A model generated the notes under the pieces. It did no database searches, had not been told where the DNA came from, and saw only the letters and a list, made by a program, of their open reading frames with translations. Shown piece after piece: positions 8,260-15,663 of a stretch of DNA of 64,000 nt (its first letter is position 1; every line of letters starts with the position of its first letter). The DNA is from CAIWHR01 sp963734055 (GTDB lineage: Bacteria > Pseudomonadota > Gammaproteobacteria > Burkholderiales > Casimicrobiaceae): positions 558,001 through 622,000 of the forward strand of contig CAVTFQ010000004.1 of the NCBI GenBank assembly GCA_963734055.1. Direction: 5' to 3'. A program made the position numbers and the translations under genes.

Positions 8260-9036
8260 GTATTTCTCCTTAGTGATCCTGTCGCAGCGTGCCGTGGTGT
8301 CAGGCGACGTGATCATGAGGGTCTCATTCAGCGCCGCGTCAGCTGATCGTTTGTCGCTCAATCCCGTGATTCTGGTACGCGAAATTCCCGACTCCGGTTT
8401 GGCGGTAGCGATCTCGCCGCCTGGTCGTGACAACGGTGACAAAATGAACTCCAAACTCGCATTAACGGCAATCTACCCGGACACCCCGCCAATGTCGGTG
8501 CGGCAGCGAACATAGCCATACTTACTGCAACGGCTGGCTGCGTGCTGGCGAAAGCGCAATCGCTGCGTCCTTGCGTCACGCGTCAGAGCGATGGCCGCTT
8601 GTGGGCATGGCCGCTCCCGCGGCGCAGCAGTCGTTCATCGCCGCGAAGCGACGGACCGTAGCCGACCCTGAGCCGTCATCGAGCGTTATAAATACCGGAC
8701 GTTCAGCGAACTGACCGGGCAGCACTTAATGAACGTAGCACGCCTATGCTCAAGACGGCGCGGCTGTGACTGGATCACCTCGTCCGCGCAGCCGTTGGCT
8801 ATCCTTTGTGCTGCCCGGGTTGCTATTTCGCAGATCTATACCGGCGCTTGAACCGGCCGCCTGAGGTCGCAATGGCTGATCGAAAAGCATTGCGTATGAG
8901 TCAACAAGGACCGGAACGACATTTTTTGCCCCGGCGCCTGGCCGAGCTTCAAAAATAATTTTCGAGCGTTGTCGAAATCGGGCTTCGCCAAACGACTAAG
9001 GGTGTAGGACAACAATTATTGCCAAGGAGAATTACC
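8260..9036. other. 777-bp stretch without a convincing gene
   Basis: It holds the upstream region of the minus-strand metal cluster (right-to-left from 8259) and the leader of the YciI gene (from 9037). Only short frames exist, none with a clear start, ribosome-binding site and family signal. It includes one copy of a 13-base repeat also found elsewhere in the window (8982-8994) and a locally AT-rich patch at ~8948-8965. Confidence 0.5.
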
Positions 9037-9414
9037 ATGAAATTCATGATGCTGATGATCCCCGCTGTTTATCAAGGTGGCAAAAAAGTAGACCCCAACT
9101 TCGTACCCGATCGGAAGAAGATGGAAGAGATGGGGCGGTTCAATGATGAGATGGGCAAAGCCCTCCGGATTGAGTCTTTGAACGGACTTCACCCGCAAAC
9201 CACCGGCGCCCGCGTCTCGTTTGGCCAAGGCAAACCCACCGTGACCGACGGACCTTACATCGAATCGAAAGAAGTGCTCGGCGGTTACTGGATGGTGGAG
9301 GCGCCGTCAAAAGAAGAAGTCGTCAAATGGGCGCAGCGTTGCCCGGCCGAACCCGGTGACACGATCGAAATCCGTCAGATTTTCGAGGCGGCGGATTTCG
9401 CGATAAAAAAATAG
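9037..9414 (+). CDS. YciI family protein (DGPF type)
   Basis: 125 residues from ATG 9037 with AAGGAG at the right distance. It starts MKFMMLMIPAVYQGGKKVDP and contains the family signature VTDGPYIESKEVLGGYWMVE followed by IEIRQIFE. YciI/DGPF proteins are small dimeric ferredoxin-like-fold proteins; some accompany ECF sigma factors, but most have unknown function. It heads a group of three related frames (a truncated one at 9425 and another at 9617). GC content is visibly lower than in the core genome, consistent with an accessory origin. Confidence 0.82.
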   Translation: MKFMMLMIPAVYQGGKKVDPNFVPDRKKMEEMGRFNDEMGKALRIESLNGLHPQTTGARVSFGQGKPTVTDGPYIESKEVLGGYWMVEAPSKEEVVKWAQRCPAEPGDTIEIRQIFEAADFAIKK

Positions 9415-9424
9415 GAGGTGTGCC

Positions 9425-9484
9425 ATGAAATACATCTGCCTAGGTTATATCGAAGATAAATATTTCGGTGGGCCGACGGCATAG
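9425..9484 (+). pseudogene. Truncated second YciI/DGPF gene (N-terminus only)
   Basis: A perfect AGGAGGTG site precedes ATG 9425. The 19-residue frame reads MKYICLGYIEDKYFGGPTA and then stops. MKYICLGYIE is a typical start for DGPF-type YciI proteins, but the remaining ~100 residues are absent: after 9484 the sequence no longer resembles the family. It is the remnant of an internal deletion or cassette exchange between two related genes. Confidence 0.5.
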
Positions 9485-9616
9485 CGGTCATCGGCGGCTC
9501 TCGAGCGCAGAACTCCGCCGGGGTCGGTCTAGACGATCGCGGCCGCGAGCATCGATCACTTGCATCGTTATATCGAGTTGTTGCTCCAACTCTCAAACCG
9601 CAAAAAAGGAGACGTT

Positions 9617-9982
9617 ATGAACGCTAACAATACCTATCTCGCCGTGTTCCTTGGCAGCAAAACCAGTCCGCGACGAGTGGCCTGGGACGCCCTTTCCGAA
9701 GGCGATCGCCGTGCGAAGGAACGAGAAGGCATGGCGGCCTGGAAGGCGTGGGCCGAGAAACATCACGCCGCCATTGTCAGCATGGGCGGACCATTAGGGA
9801 AAACCAAGAAGGTCACGCAACGTGGAATCGACGATGTGAGCAACGACATGGGCGCTTTCACGGTTGTGCGCGCGGATTCGCACGAGGCCGCCGCCAAGCT
9901 ATTCGATAAGCATCCGCATTTTTCCATTTTCCCGGGCGATTCTGTCGAGATCATGCCCGTGCTGCCCATTCCGGGCGCTTAG
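9617..9982 (+). CDS. YciI-related small protein
   Basis: 121 residues from ATG 9617 (AAAGGAGACG upstream). The protein (MNANNTYLAVFLGSKTSPRR ... FTVVRADSHEAAAKLFDKHP ... DSVEIMPVLPIPGA) has the size and ferredoxin-like pattern of YciI-related proteins: an N-terminal beta strand, a central GGPLGKTKKV segment and a C-terminal 'HPHFSIFPGDSVEIMPV' strand. Function unknown. It sits downstream of the other YciI frames on the same strand. Confidence 0.7.
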   Translation: MNANNTYLAVFLGSKTSPRRVAWDALSEGDRRAKEREGMAAWKAWAEKHHAAIVSMGGPLGKTKKVTQRGIDDVSNDMGAFTVVRADSHEAAAKLFDKHPHFSIFPGDSVEIMPVLPIPGA

Positions 9983-10193
9983 GGGAGGTAGTGCGCGCGG
10001 GGTGACCGGGAACCTGGAGCCTGCCCGCGCGCACTGCATCGTCCAGCTGTGCCTTCGACAACACCGGAGCGCGAAACCGGAGGAGAACTAACCACGCCCA
10101 ACACCGTGCGACCCCATCGAGACTTGGCCCTGGCATCCCGGACCGGATGACTGCTATCGGCGACTGGCTGTAGGGCCGATGTTGGCAAGCAGT

Positions 10194-10298
10194 CTATCGC
10201 TGACGACCCCTGGCGAGGGCGGCGTCGATGTCCCGCGCGTTGAAGGCCATGTAGGCCGCGCGGAGCAGTTCGATTTCTGGTGCAGGTTGATTTGGCAT
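10194..10298 (-). pseudogene. Truncated NTF2-like (SnoaL-type) cassette gene
   Basis: Minus-strand frame of 34 residues from 10298: MPNQPAPEIELLRAAYMAFN ARDIDAALA then a divergent end and stop at 10194. The start is typical of nuclear-transport-factor-2-like small proteins (ALLRAAYxAFNxRDIDAAL), which are ~110-130 residues. It begins 36 bases beyond the attC site and reads in the cassette direction, so it looks like the next integron cassette, cut off after its first helix. Confidence 0.45.
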
Positions 10299-10327
10299 AA
10301 GCAGTGTGGTGGAGGATTGGGAGTAGG

Positions 10328-10405
10328 GCCTAACGTTTGACATGAGGGGCAGCCGCAAATGGGCGAAGCCCGCCCGTGGACGTCCCCTCGATGGAAGGGT
10401 TAGGC
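10328..10405 (-). other. attC recombination site of an integron gene cassette
   Basis: 78 bp bounded by the complementary core sites GCCTAAC (R'', minus strand 10405-10399) and GTTAGGC (R', 10334-10328). Inner complementary arms (around GAGGGG and CCCCTC) and a GC-rich central loop give the imperfect hairpin expected of attC. The TAA stop of the VOC gene lies inside the R'' core, which is the usual tight gene-attC spacing. No integron integrase is seen in the window. Confidence 0.85.
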
Positions 10406-10773
10406 CTCGGGTTCGTGGCAAACCACTTCGATGTTGTGCCCGTCCGGACCAATGACGAAAGCTGCATAGTAGTTCGCGTGGTAGTGCGGGCGCAGACCAG
10501 GCGCACCATTGTCTTTGCCACCCGCCTCCAGAGCCGCGCGATAGAAAGCGTCGACTTGCTGGCGATTCTCGGCAATGAACGCCAAGTGAAGAGGCGCCGG
10601 CTTCTCCTCGGTTTGATACAGGCACAATGAAACCTTGCTTCGGTTGGCTAAAGCTCGACACCGTTCGGCGGCCACTCCGAGACAACCGTTACGCCGAGCG
10701 GTTCGAGTGCCTTGAGGAAAAACGCTTTGCTCTCTGCATAGTCGCTGACGCCGAATTTGACGTGGTCAAACAT
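10400..10773 (-). CDS. VOC-family (glyoxalase/bleomycin-resistance-like) cassette protein, frameshifted
   Basis: From ATG 10773 (AGGAGAAC upstream) the protein starts MFDHVKFGVSDYAESKAFFL, KALEPLGVTVVSEWPPNGVEL, meets a stop near 10650, and continues in the next frame as SKVSLCLYQ, LHLAFIAENRQQVDAFYRAA, NGAPGLRPHYHANYYAAFVI, GPDGHNIEVVCHEPEA to 10400. Together this is a ~123-residue VOC protein with the expected metal ligand pattern (H3, H in APLHLAF, E in NIEVV). VOC cassettes are common in environmental integrons. The single indel near 10645 may be a sequencing error. It is followed directly by attC. Confidence 0.75.
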
Positions 10774-10993
10774 GAGTTCTCCTGAAGCGTGCGGGCCTGC
10801 GCGAGGCCCGACGCAATGTCGATTGCTTCCTCGTCAACTCCAATGGCCTGAATTATCAGCCAATAGTTCAGTACGAATTTAACAGGCCACCGGTATGCAC
10901 AGACGCGACTCTCGACAGATCAAGCCTGCTCTGGCGCTGGGGCGTACGGCTATGAACGACCGCTTTGCGATGGTTCGGCGGATGACCGCTCCT

Positions 10994-11022
10994 GGCCTTG
11001 GATTCAACCGGTCGATGCAACA
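10994..11022 (+). repeat. Left terminal inverted repeat of the IS30-family element
   Basis: 29 bp starting GGCCTTGG. It pairs with the right end at 12198-12226 with a single mismatch (T/C near the inner end). Confidence 0.88.
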
Positions 11023-11057
11023 CACTAGATACTGCGTAAGCAGAAGGAGTGTTGCAG

Positions 11058-12216
11058 ATGAAGCAAAGGCCACGGATCTATTACACGGAAAGCCAGAAAG
11101 CCTTGATGTGGGAGCGCTGGAGAAAGGCGATTCCCTCCAGCAGATTGCCCAGCTGTTTGATCGAAACCACTCATCGGTACAGGGCATTCTGGTGAGACCG
11201 GTGGGATACGGCCGGCGCAACGACACCGATCGAGATTGGCGCTGACGTTGGCTGAACGCGAAGAGATATCGCGTGCTCTGGCAGCGGGCCAGTCGATCCG
11301 TTCCATAGCGACGCTCCTTGGGCGAGCGCCATCCACCATCAGCCGAGAGATCCAGCGCAACGGCGGGCAGGGATGCTATCGGGCAAGCCAGGCCGACCAA
11401 GCGGCTTGGGATCGGGCGCATCGCCCCAAGACCTGTAAACTGGCTGAGAACCACACCTTGGCGCGCATCGTGGCAGCGAAGCTCCAATTGCTGTGGTCAC
11501 CGGAGCAGATTGCGGGTTGGCTGAAGCGCGCTTACCCGGACGACGAGAACAATCAGGTGTCACACGAGACGATTTATCGCAGCCTCTTCATTCAAGCCCG
11601 TGGTGCCTTGAAGAAAGAGTTGTTGCAGCATTTGCGGCGCACGCGAGCCATGCGCCGTTCGCGCCATCACACCCAGAAGTCGGACGATCACCGCAAAATC
11701 CGTGACGCGGTATCGATCAGCGAGCGCCCTGCCACGGCGGAAGATCGGGCTGTACCAGGTCACTGGGAAGGTGACCTACTGTGCGGAAATCGCAACAGCC
11801 AGATTGCAACTCTCGTCGAACGTCAAACACGCTACGTGATGCTGGTAAAGGTCGCCAGCAAAGATACCGAGACGTTCGTCAATGCGCTGATCAAGAATGC
11901 GCGCAAGTTGCCGCAGGAACTCTACAAATCGCTGACCTGGGATCGAGGTAACGAGATGGCCGGACACAAGCGCTTCACCTTGGCGACGGACATACAGGTC
12001 TATTTCTGTGATCCTCGGAGTCCTTGGCAGCGTGGGACCAATGAAAATACGAATGGGCTATTGCGGCAGTATTTCCCCAAGGGCACCGACATCTCGGGCT
12101 ACTCGCAAGCCAAACTCAATGCCGTCGCCAGGAAATTAAATGAGCGCCCAAGGAAAACACTAAACTACGAAACACCCGCTGAACGATTCAGCCAATCTGT
12201 TGCGTCGACCGGTTGA
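11058..12216 (+). CDS. IS30-family transposase, N-terminus frameshifted
   Basis: The start at ATG 11058 gives MKQRPRIYYTESQKALMWER WRK. Two missing bases (near 11126 and 11200) are needed to join DSLQQIAQLFDRNHSSVQGI and RSRLALTLAEREEISRALAA; from 11236 on the frame is intact to 12216. Corrected length ~386 residues. It contains two N-terminal helix-turn-helix segments (LFDRNHSSVQ; LLGRAPSTISREIQRN) and an IS30 DDE catalytic domain: GHWEGDLLCG (first D), LTWDRGNEMAGH (second D) and PWQRGTNENTNGLLRQYFPK (E). As read, the frame would be inactive, but the indels are of the same type as those in dnaA, so the true state is uncertain. Confidence 0.87.
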
Positions 12217-12226
12217 ATCCAAGGCC
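12198..12226 (-). repeat. Right terminal inverted repeat of the IS30-family element
   Basis: 29 bp that overlap the last codons of the transposase gene, ending CCAAGGCC at 12226. Reverse complement of the left end with one mismatch. Confidence 0.88.
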
Positions 12227-12417
12227 GAGAGCCGCCGGTATCTCACGATTCTTGAATGGCAGCTCTTTTTTCGGGGCTGCGCAGTCAGCCGCATTGGTCG
12301 AAGGAGAACGGGACTCCGTCCGCATCCAATCGCCGCTAATGCAGATCAACGCTGACACTGTCTGTTTGGTCAGAACGCAGCTTCGACAGGTGATCCGCTG
12401 CCGGATCTCCACTGCTG

Positions 12418-13200
12418 TCAACCAGAAGGCTCCACCTCGTCTCCGACGCGGATCGCGCCTCCGCGCCGCGTCGTCATCGCCACGGCAAAGGTGGGCTTCT
12501 CGCAGGGAAAGACCCGCAGCAGCATCGGCATGATCGGCAGGTCGCGCTGCCCGGTCAGCGGATTGGCATGCGTGGCGAGGCATCGGGTCTTGGCGCTCGC
12601 GACTTCGAAGACGACGTCGCCGATGCGGACGCTACGGCCGATCCAGCGCTGCTCTTCCCATGCATCGAGCCCGTCGATCGCGATGTTCGAGCGAAACCGA
12701 TGCTCGCTCGGATCGGTGCCCGTCGCCGCGGCCAGCGCGGCGAGACTCGGTCGCCCGTGCAGCGTCACATAGCCCGGCTCCTGGTCCTGATAGCGCGGCG
12801 TGACGCCGTCGCCGACGACGCGCAACGGAAGCCGCTCCGGCCGCGACGAAAGCGGGTTCTCGTCGAGCCCGAGGACGTACTTCTCGACGGCGCCTGCGAT
12901 GCGCTTTCGCCCGACGTCATCCAAGGTCTCGTCGACCAGCACCCGCTCCCGCAGCTCGATTCGCAGCCTGCGAGCGCCCTCGTCGAATCGAAGCTGGAGC
13001 CGCGCCAGGCCAGGGGTGTTCACGAGGGCCACGAACTCATGCTTCGTGCCCCAGGCTTCATCGGCCGCCTTCGCATCGTTGAACCGAACGCCCAGGACCC
13101 GGTCCCCGGCAATCCGGCCGCCGTCCAGGACCGAGAGCGTTTCGCAGGCTTCGCCGGTGAATCCTTTCACCGGATAGCGATACAGGGCGGCGACGCGCAT
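12418..13200 (-). CDS. MOSC domain-containing protein
   Basis: 260 residues from ATG 13200: MRVAALYRYPVKGFTGEACE is the MOSC N-terminal beta-barrel signature. The C-terminal MOSC domain (~120-255) contains GYVTLHGRPSLAALAAATG, HRFRSNIAIDGLDAWEEQRW and the conserved cysteine in ASAKTRCLATHANPLTGQRD, which in this family is involved in molybdenum-cofactor sulfur chemistry. The architecture matches YcbX/mARC-like proteins without a ferredoxin domain, which reduce N-hydroxylated compounds or carry sulfurated Moco. It starts 13 bases after the HAD gene and likely shares its transcript with glpD. Confidence 0.85.
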   Translation of the reverse strand: MRVAALYRYPVKGFTGEACETLSVLDGGRIAGDRVLGVRFNDAKAADEAWGTKHEFVALVNTPGLARLQLRFDEGARRLRIELRERVLVDETLDDVGRKRIAGAVEKYVLGLDENPLSSRPERLPLRVVGDGVTPRYQDQEPGYVTLHGRPSLAALAAATGTDPSEHRFRSNIAIDGLDAWEEQRWIGRSVRIGDVVFEVASAKTRCLATHANPLTGQRDLPIMPMLLRVFPCEKPTFAVAMTTRRGGAIRVGDEVEPSG

Positions 13201-13213
13201 GGGCAGGGCCGAA

Positions 13214-14029
13214 TCAGGGTTCGAGCAAAAAGTCCGCGAGCTCGGCGAATCCGGCACCGGACGGCTCGCGTGTGACGTACGCGGGCAGGACCGCGAGGCG
13301 GTCGGCGAACTCGCGCACGTTGGCGACGCCGACGGCGTTCGGGAAGTACGCGAACATCGGCGCGTCGTTGGGCGAGTCGCCGACGAACACGTAGCGCTCG
13401 CGCTCGGCGTCGAGATCGATGCCGAGCGCCTCGGCGAACAGCGCGCGCGTCGTCGCGAGCTTGTCCCACGTCCCGAACCAGCCGTTCACGTGGATCGAGC
13501 TGACCTTTGCCGTCATCCCCTGCGCTTCCATCAGCGCGACGATCCGGTCGACGGCTTCCCGAGGAAGCTCCGGCACGTCTTCGCGGAAGTCGATCGCGAG
13601 ATCGGCCTCGCGATAGAGCTGGTCGGAGGCGAGCGCGGCGCCGGGCACCGCGCGCAGGATCGCCTCGCCAATCGTCGCGAGCCGCGCGCGGTTCGCGCGT
13701 CGCGTCGCGTCGTCGACGACGTAACGCTTCTCGAGCCTGCGGGCGGCCGGCAGGTAGCGCATCCAGAACGCCCCGTTCTCGCCGACGACCGCGTCGACCG
13801 GCCACATCCGTGCGATGTGGTCGCACCACCCCGCCGGGCGCCCGGTAATCGGCACCACGAGCTTGCCCGCCGACGCGAGACGCCCGAGTGCCGCGTAGGC
13901 GTCCGTCGTAAGCCGCCCGCGCGTGGTGAGCGTTTCGTCGATGTCGACCAGCACGCCGCGAATCGCCGCGCGTGCGGCCCGCGGCATCGCGGCCAGCGGC
14001 TGCAGTCGGACTGCGTCCGGCCCGCTCAC
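13214..14029 (-). CDS. HAD-IIB superfamily hydrolase (sugar-phosphatase-like)
   Basis: A GTG start at 14029 overlaps the glpD stop (GTGA), giving 271 residues; ATG 13987 is an alternative 14 codons in. HAD motifs: VLVDIDETLT (motif I, DxDxT), the ITGRPAGWC region (motif II), a lysine in AGKLVVPITG, and YVFVGDSPNDAPMF (motif IV). The insert GENGAFWMRYL between core strands is the C2B cap start typical of sucrose-phosphatase, trehalose-phosphatase and mannosyl-phosphoglycerate-phosphatase relatives. Substrate unknown; coupling to glpD hints at a glycerol- or sugar-phosphate role. Confidence 0.8.
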   Translation of the reverse strand: MSGPDAVRLQPLAAMPRAARAAIRGVLVDIDETLTTRGRLTTDAYAALGRLASAGKLVVPITGRPAGWCDHIARMWPVDAVVGENGAFWMRYLPAARRLEKRYVVDDATRRANRARLATIGEAILRAVPGAALASDQLYREADLAIDFREDVPELPREAVDRIVALMEAQGMTAKVSSIHVNGWFGTWDKLATTRALFAEALGIDLDAERERYVFVGDSPNDAPMFAYFPNAVGVANVREFADRLAVLPAYVTREPSGAGFAELADFLLEP

Positions 14030-15534
14030 GCCGCGACGGTCAAGGCTTGCGCCACGCACGCGGCGACGCGCTCGCGCGACGCCGCCGTCATCCCGAGACC
14101 GCACTTGCTGCGGCGCCACAGCACGTCGTCGGCCGTCCGCGCCCATTCCTCGCGCACCATGTAGTCGACTTCGCGCTCGGTGAGGCCGTTGCCGAAATCC
14201 CGTCCGAGGTCGGCCGGGACGATCGCATCGCCGAGCACGTCCCGTGCGAGCGACCCGTGGCGGCGCGCGACGCCGCGCACCGTCTCCGCCGGGAGCCGCG
14301 CGTGCCGCCGCTGCATCTCGGCGACCCATGCGTCGATACCGCCGGCGGGCAGGTCGCCGCCCGGCAGCGCGGTCGAGAGCGTCCACGCCGGCTTCATCGG
14401 CGGCAGGAATGGCTTCAATTCGTCGAGCACGTGCTCGGCGAGCTTCCGGTACGTCGTGATCTTCCCGCCGTAGACCGACAAGAGCGGCGGGCCGTCGTCG
14501 TCGAGCTTCAGCACGTAGTCGCGCGTGATCGCCGAAGGATCGGACTGCCCGTCGTCGTAGAGCGGCCGGATCCCGGAAAAGGTCCAGACGACGTCCTTCT
14601 CGGCCAGCGGCGTCGCCAGGTAGGTGTTCGCGAGATCGAGCAGGTAGCGAACTTCGTCCTTCGAGATCTCCGGGTGCTCGAACTCGGTCACCGGGACGTC
14701 GGTCGTCCCGATCAGCGAGTAGCGGTCCTCGAACGGGATCACGAAAACGATCCGGTTGTCCTTGTTCTGCAGGATGTACGCGTGGGGCTCCTTGTGCACG
14801 CGCGGCACGACGATGTGACTGCCCTTCACATGGCGAACGTTCTCCTTCGACGGCGTCGCGGCGAGCGTGTCCCGAATCGCCTTGACCCACGGCCCGCCGA
14901 CGTTGGCGATCGCCCGTCCGGCGACCTCGCTCCGCACGCCGGCCGCATCGACGAGCGTCGCACGCCAGAGGCCGTCCACACGCTTCGCGCCGACGAGCTT
15001 CGTGCGCACGAGGACCTCCGCCCCCTGCTCGCGCGCCGACATCTCGTTCGCGATCACGAGCCGCGCGTCGTCGACGCGCGCGTCGGCATAGACGAAGCCC
15101 TTGCGAAACCGGGGCTTGAGGCCTGCACCCCATTTCGTCGCCGCGAGATCGACCCCGAACGAACCCGGCAGCGTGACGCGCCGCGAGAGGTGGTCGTACA
15201 TGAAGAGTCCCGCGCGGATCATCCACGCCGGCCGCAGGTGCGGCTCGTGCGGCAGCACGAACTGCAGCGGCTGCACGAGGTGCGGCGCCTGGCGCAGCAC
15301 CACTTCGCGCTCGGACAGCGATTCGCGCACCAGCCGGAACTCGTAGTACTCGAGGTAGCGGAGCCCGCCGTGGATCAGCTTCGTGCTCCACTGCGACGTC
15401 GCCGCCGCGATGTCGTCCTTTTCGACGACCAGCACGGAGAGCCCTCGGCCGGCGGCGTCGCGGGCGATGCCGGCGCCGTTGATGCCGGCGCCGATGACGA
15501 TCAGGTCGTACGTCTTTGCGCTCTTGCCGGGCAT
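14026..15534 (-). CDS. glpD: Aerobic glycerol-3-phosphate dehydrogenase
   Basis: 502 residues. The N-terminal FAD-binding Rossmann motif YDLIVIGAGINGAGIARDAA (~9-28) and the GlpD signature STKLIHGGLRYLEYYEFRLV (~50-69) are clear. Substrate-site segments SLIGTTDVPV, WTFSGIRPLYDDG and LSVYGGKITTYRKLAEHVLD follow, with the C-terminal DAO domain (WRRSKCGLGM). It oxidises glycerol-3-phosphate to dihydroxyacetone phosphate at the inner membrane, passing electrons to ubiquinone. First gene of a glpD-HAD-MOSC minus-strand run, divergent from the M20 hydrolase. Length is typical. Confidence 0.92.
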   Translation of the reverse strand: MPGKSAKTYDLIVIGAGINGAGIARDAAGRGLSVLVVEKDDIAAATSQWSTKLIHGGLRYLEYYEFRLVRESLSEREVVLRQAPHLVQPLQFVLPHEPHLRPAWMIRAGLFMYDHLSRRVTLPGSFGVDLAATKWGAGLKPRFRKGFVYADARVDDARLVIANEMSAREQGAEVLVRTKLVGAKRVDGLWRATLVDAAGVRSEVAGRAIANVGGPWVKAIRDTLAATPSKENVRHVKGSHIVVPRVHKEPHAYILQNKDNRIVFVIPFEDRYSLIGTTDVPVTEFEHPEISKDEVRYLLDLANTYLATPLAEKDVVWTFSGIRPLYDDGQSDPSAITRDYVLKLDDDGPPLLSVYGGKITTYRKLAEHVLDELKPFLPPMKPAWTLSTALPGGDLPAGGIDAWVAEMQRRHARLPAETVRGVARRHGSLARDVLGDAIVPADLGRDFGNGLTEREVDYMVREEWARTADDVLWRRSKCGLGMTAASRERVAACVAQALTVAA

Positions 15535-15663
15535 GGACGGAAGCCGGATGATGGCGTGCTTCCATTCTAGCGCAGTGGGCGCGGACGGCGAGCCGCTTCC
15601 TGCGCGAAGTCAGACCTGGATCAAGGAGCCGTCGTAAATCACGATCCCTTCGAAAGGAACGTC

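Larger units (their letters stand above)
10994..12226 (+). mobile_element. IS30-family insertion sequence, 1233 bp
   Basis: Bounded by 29-bp inverted repeats (10994-11022 and 12198-12226) that match at 28 of 29 positions; both ends start GGCCTTGGATTCAACCGGTC. It contains one transposase gene. The flanking bases (CCT left, GAG right) do not form an obvious target duplication, so the target site may have been altered or the element moved by recombination. Confidence 0.9.

Noticed and set aside
8358..8579. Minus-strand frame with an FCHRCHD motif, possibly a small cytochrome
   Set aside because: Apart from CxxCH there is no signal peptide, axial Met or family context, and the frame lacks a good ribosome-binding site.
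9983..10193. Short frames on both strands between the YciI gene and the NTF2-like fragment
   Set aside because: No ribosome-binding site, no family similarity and no continuity with the neighbouring cassettes.
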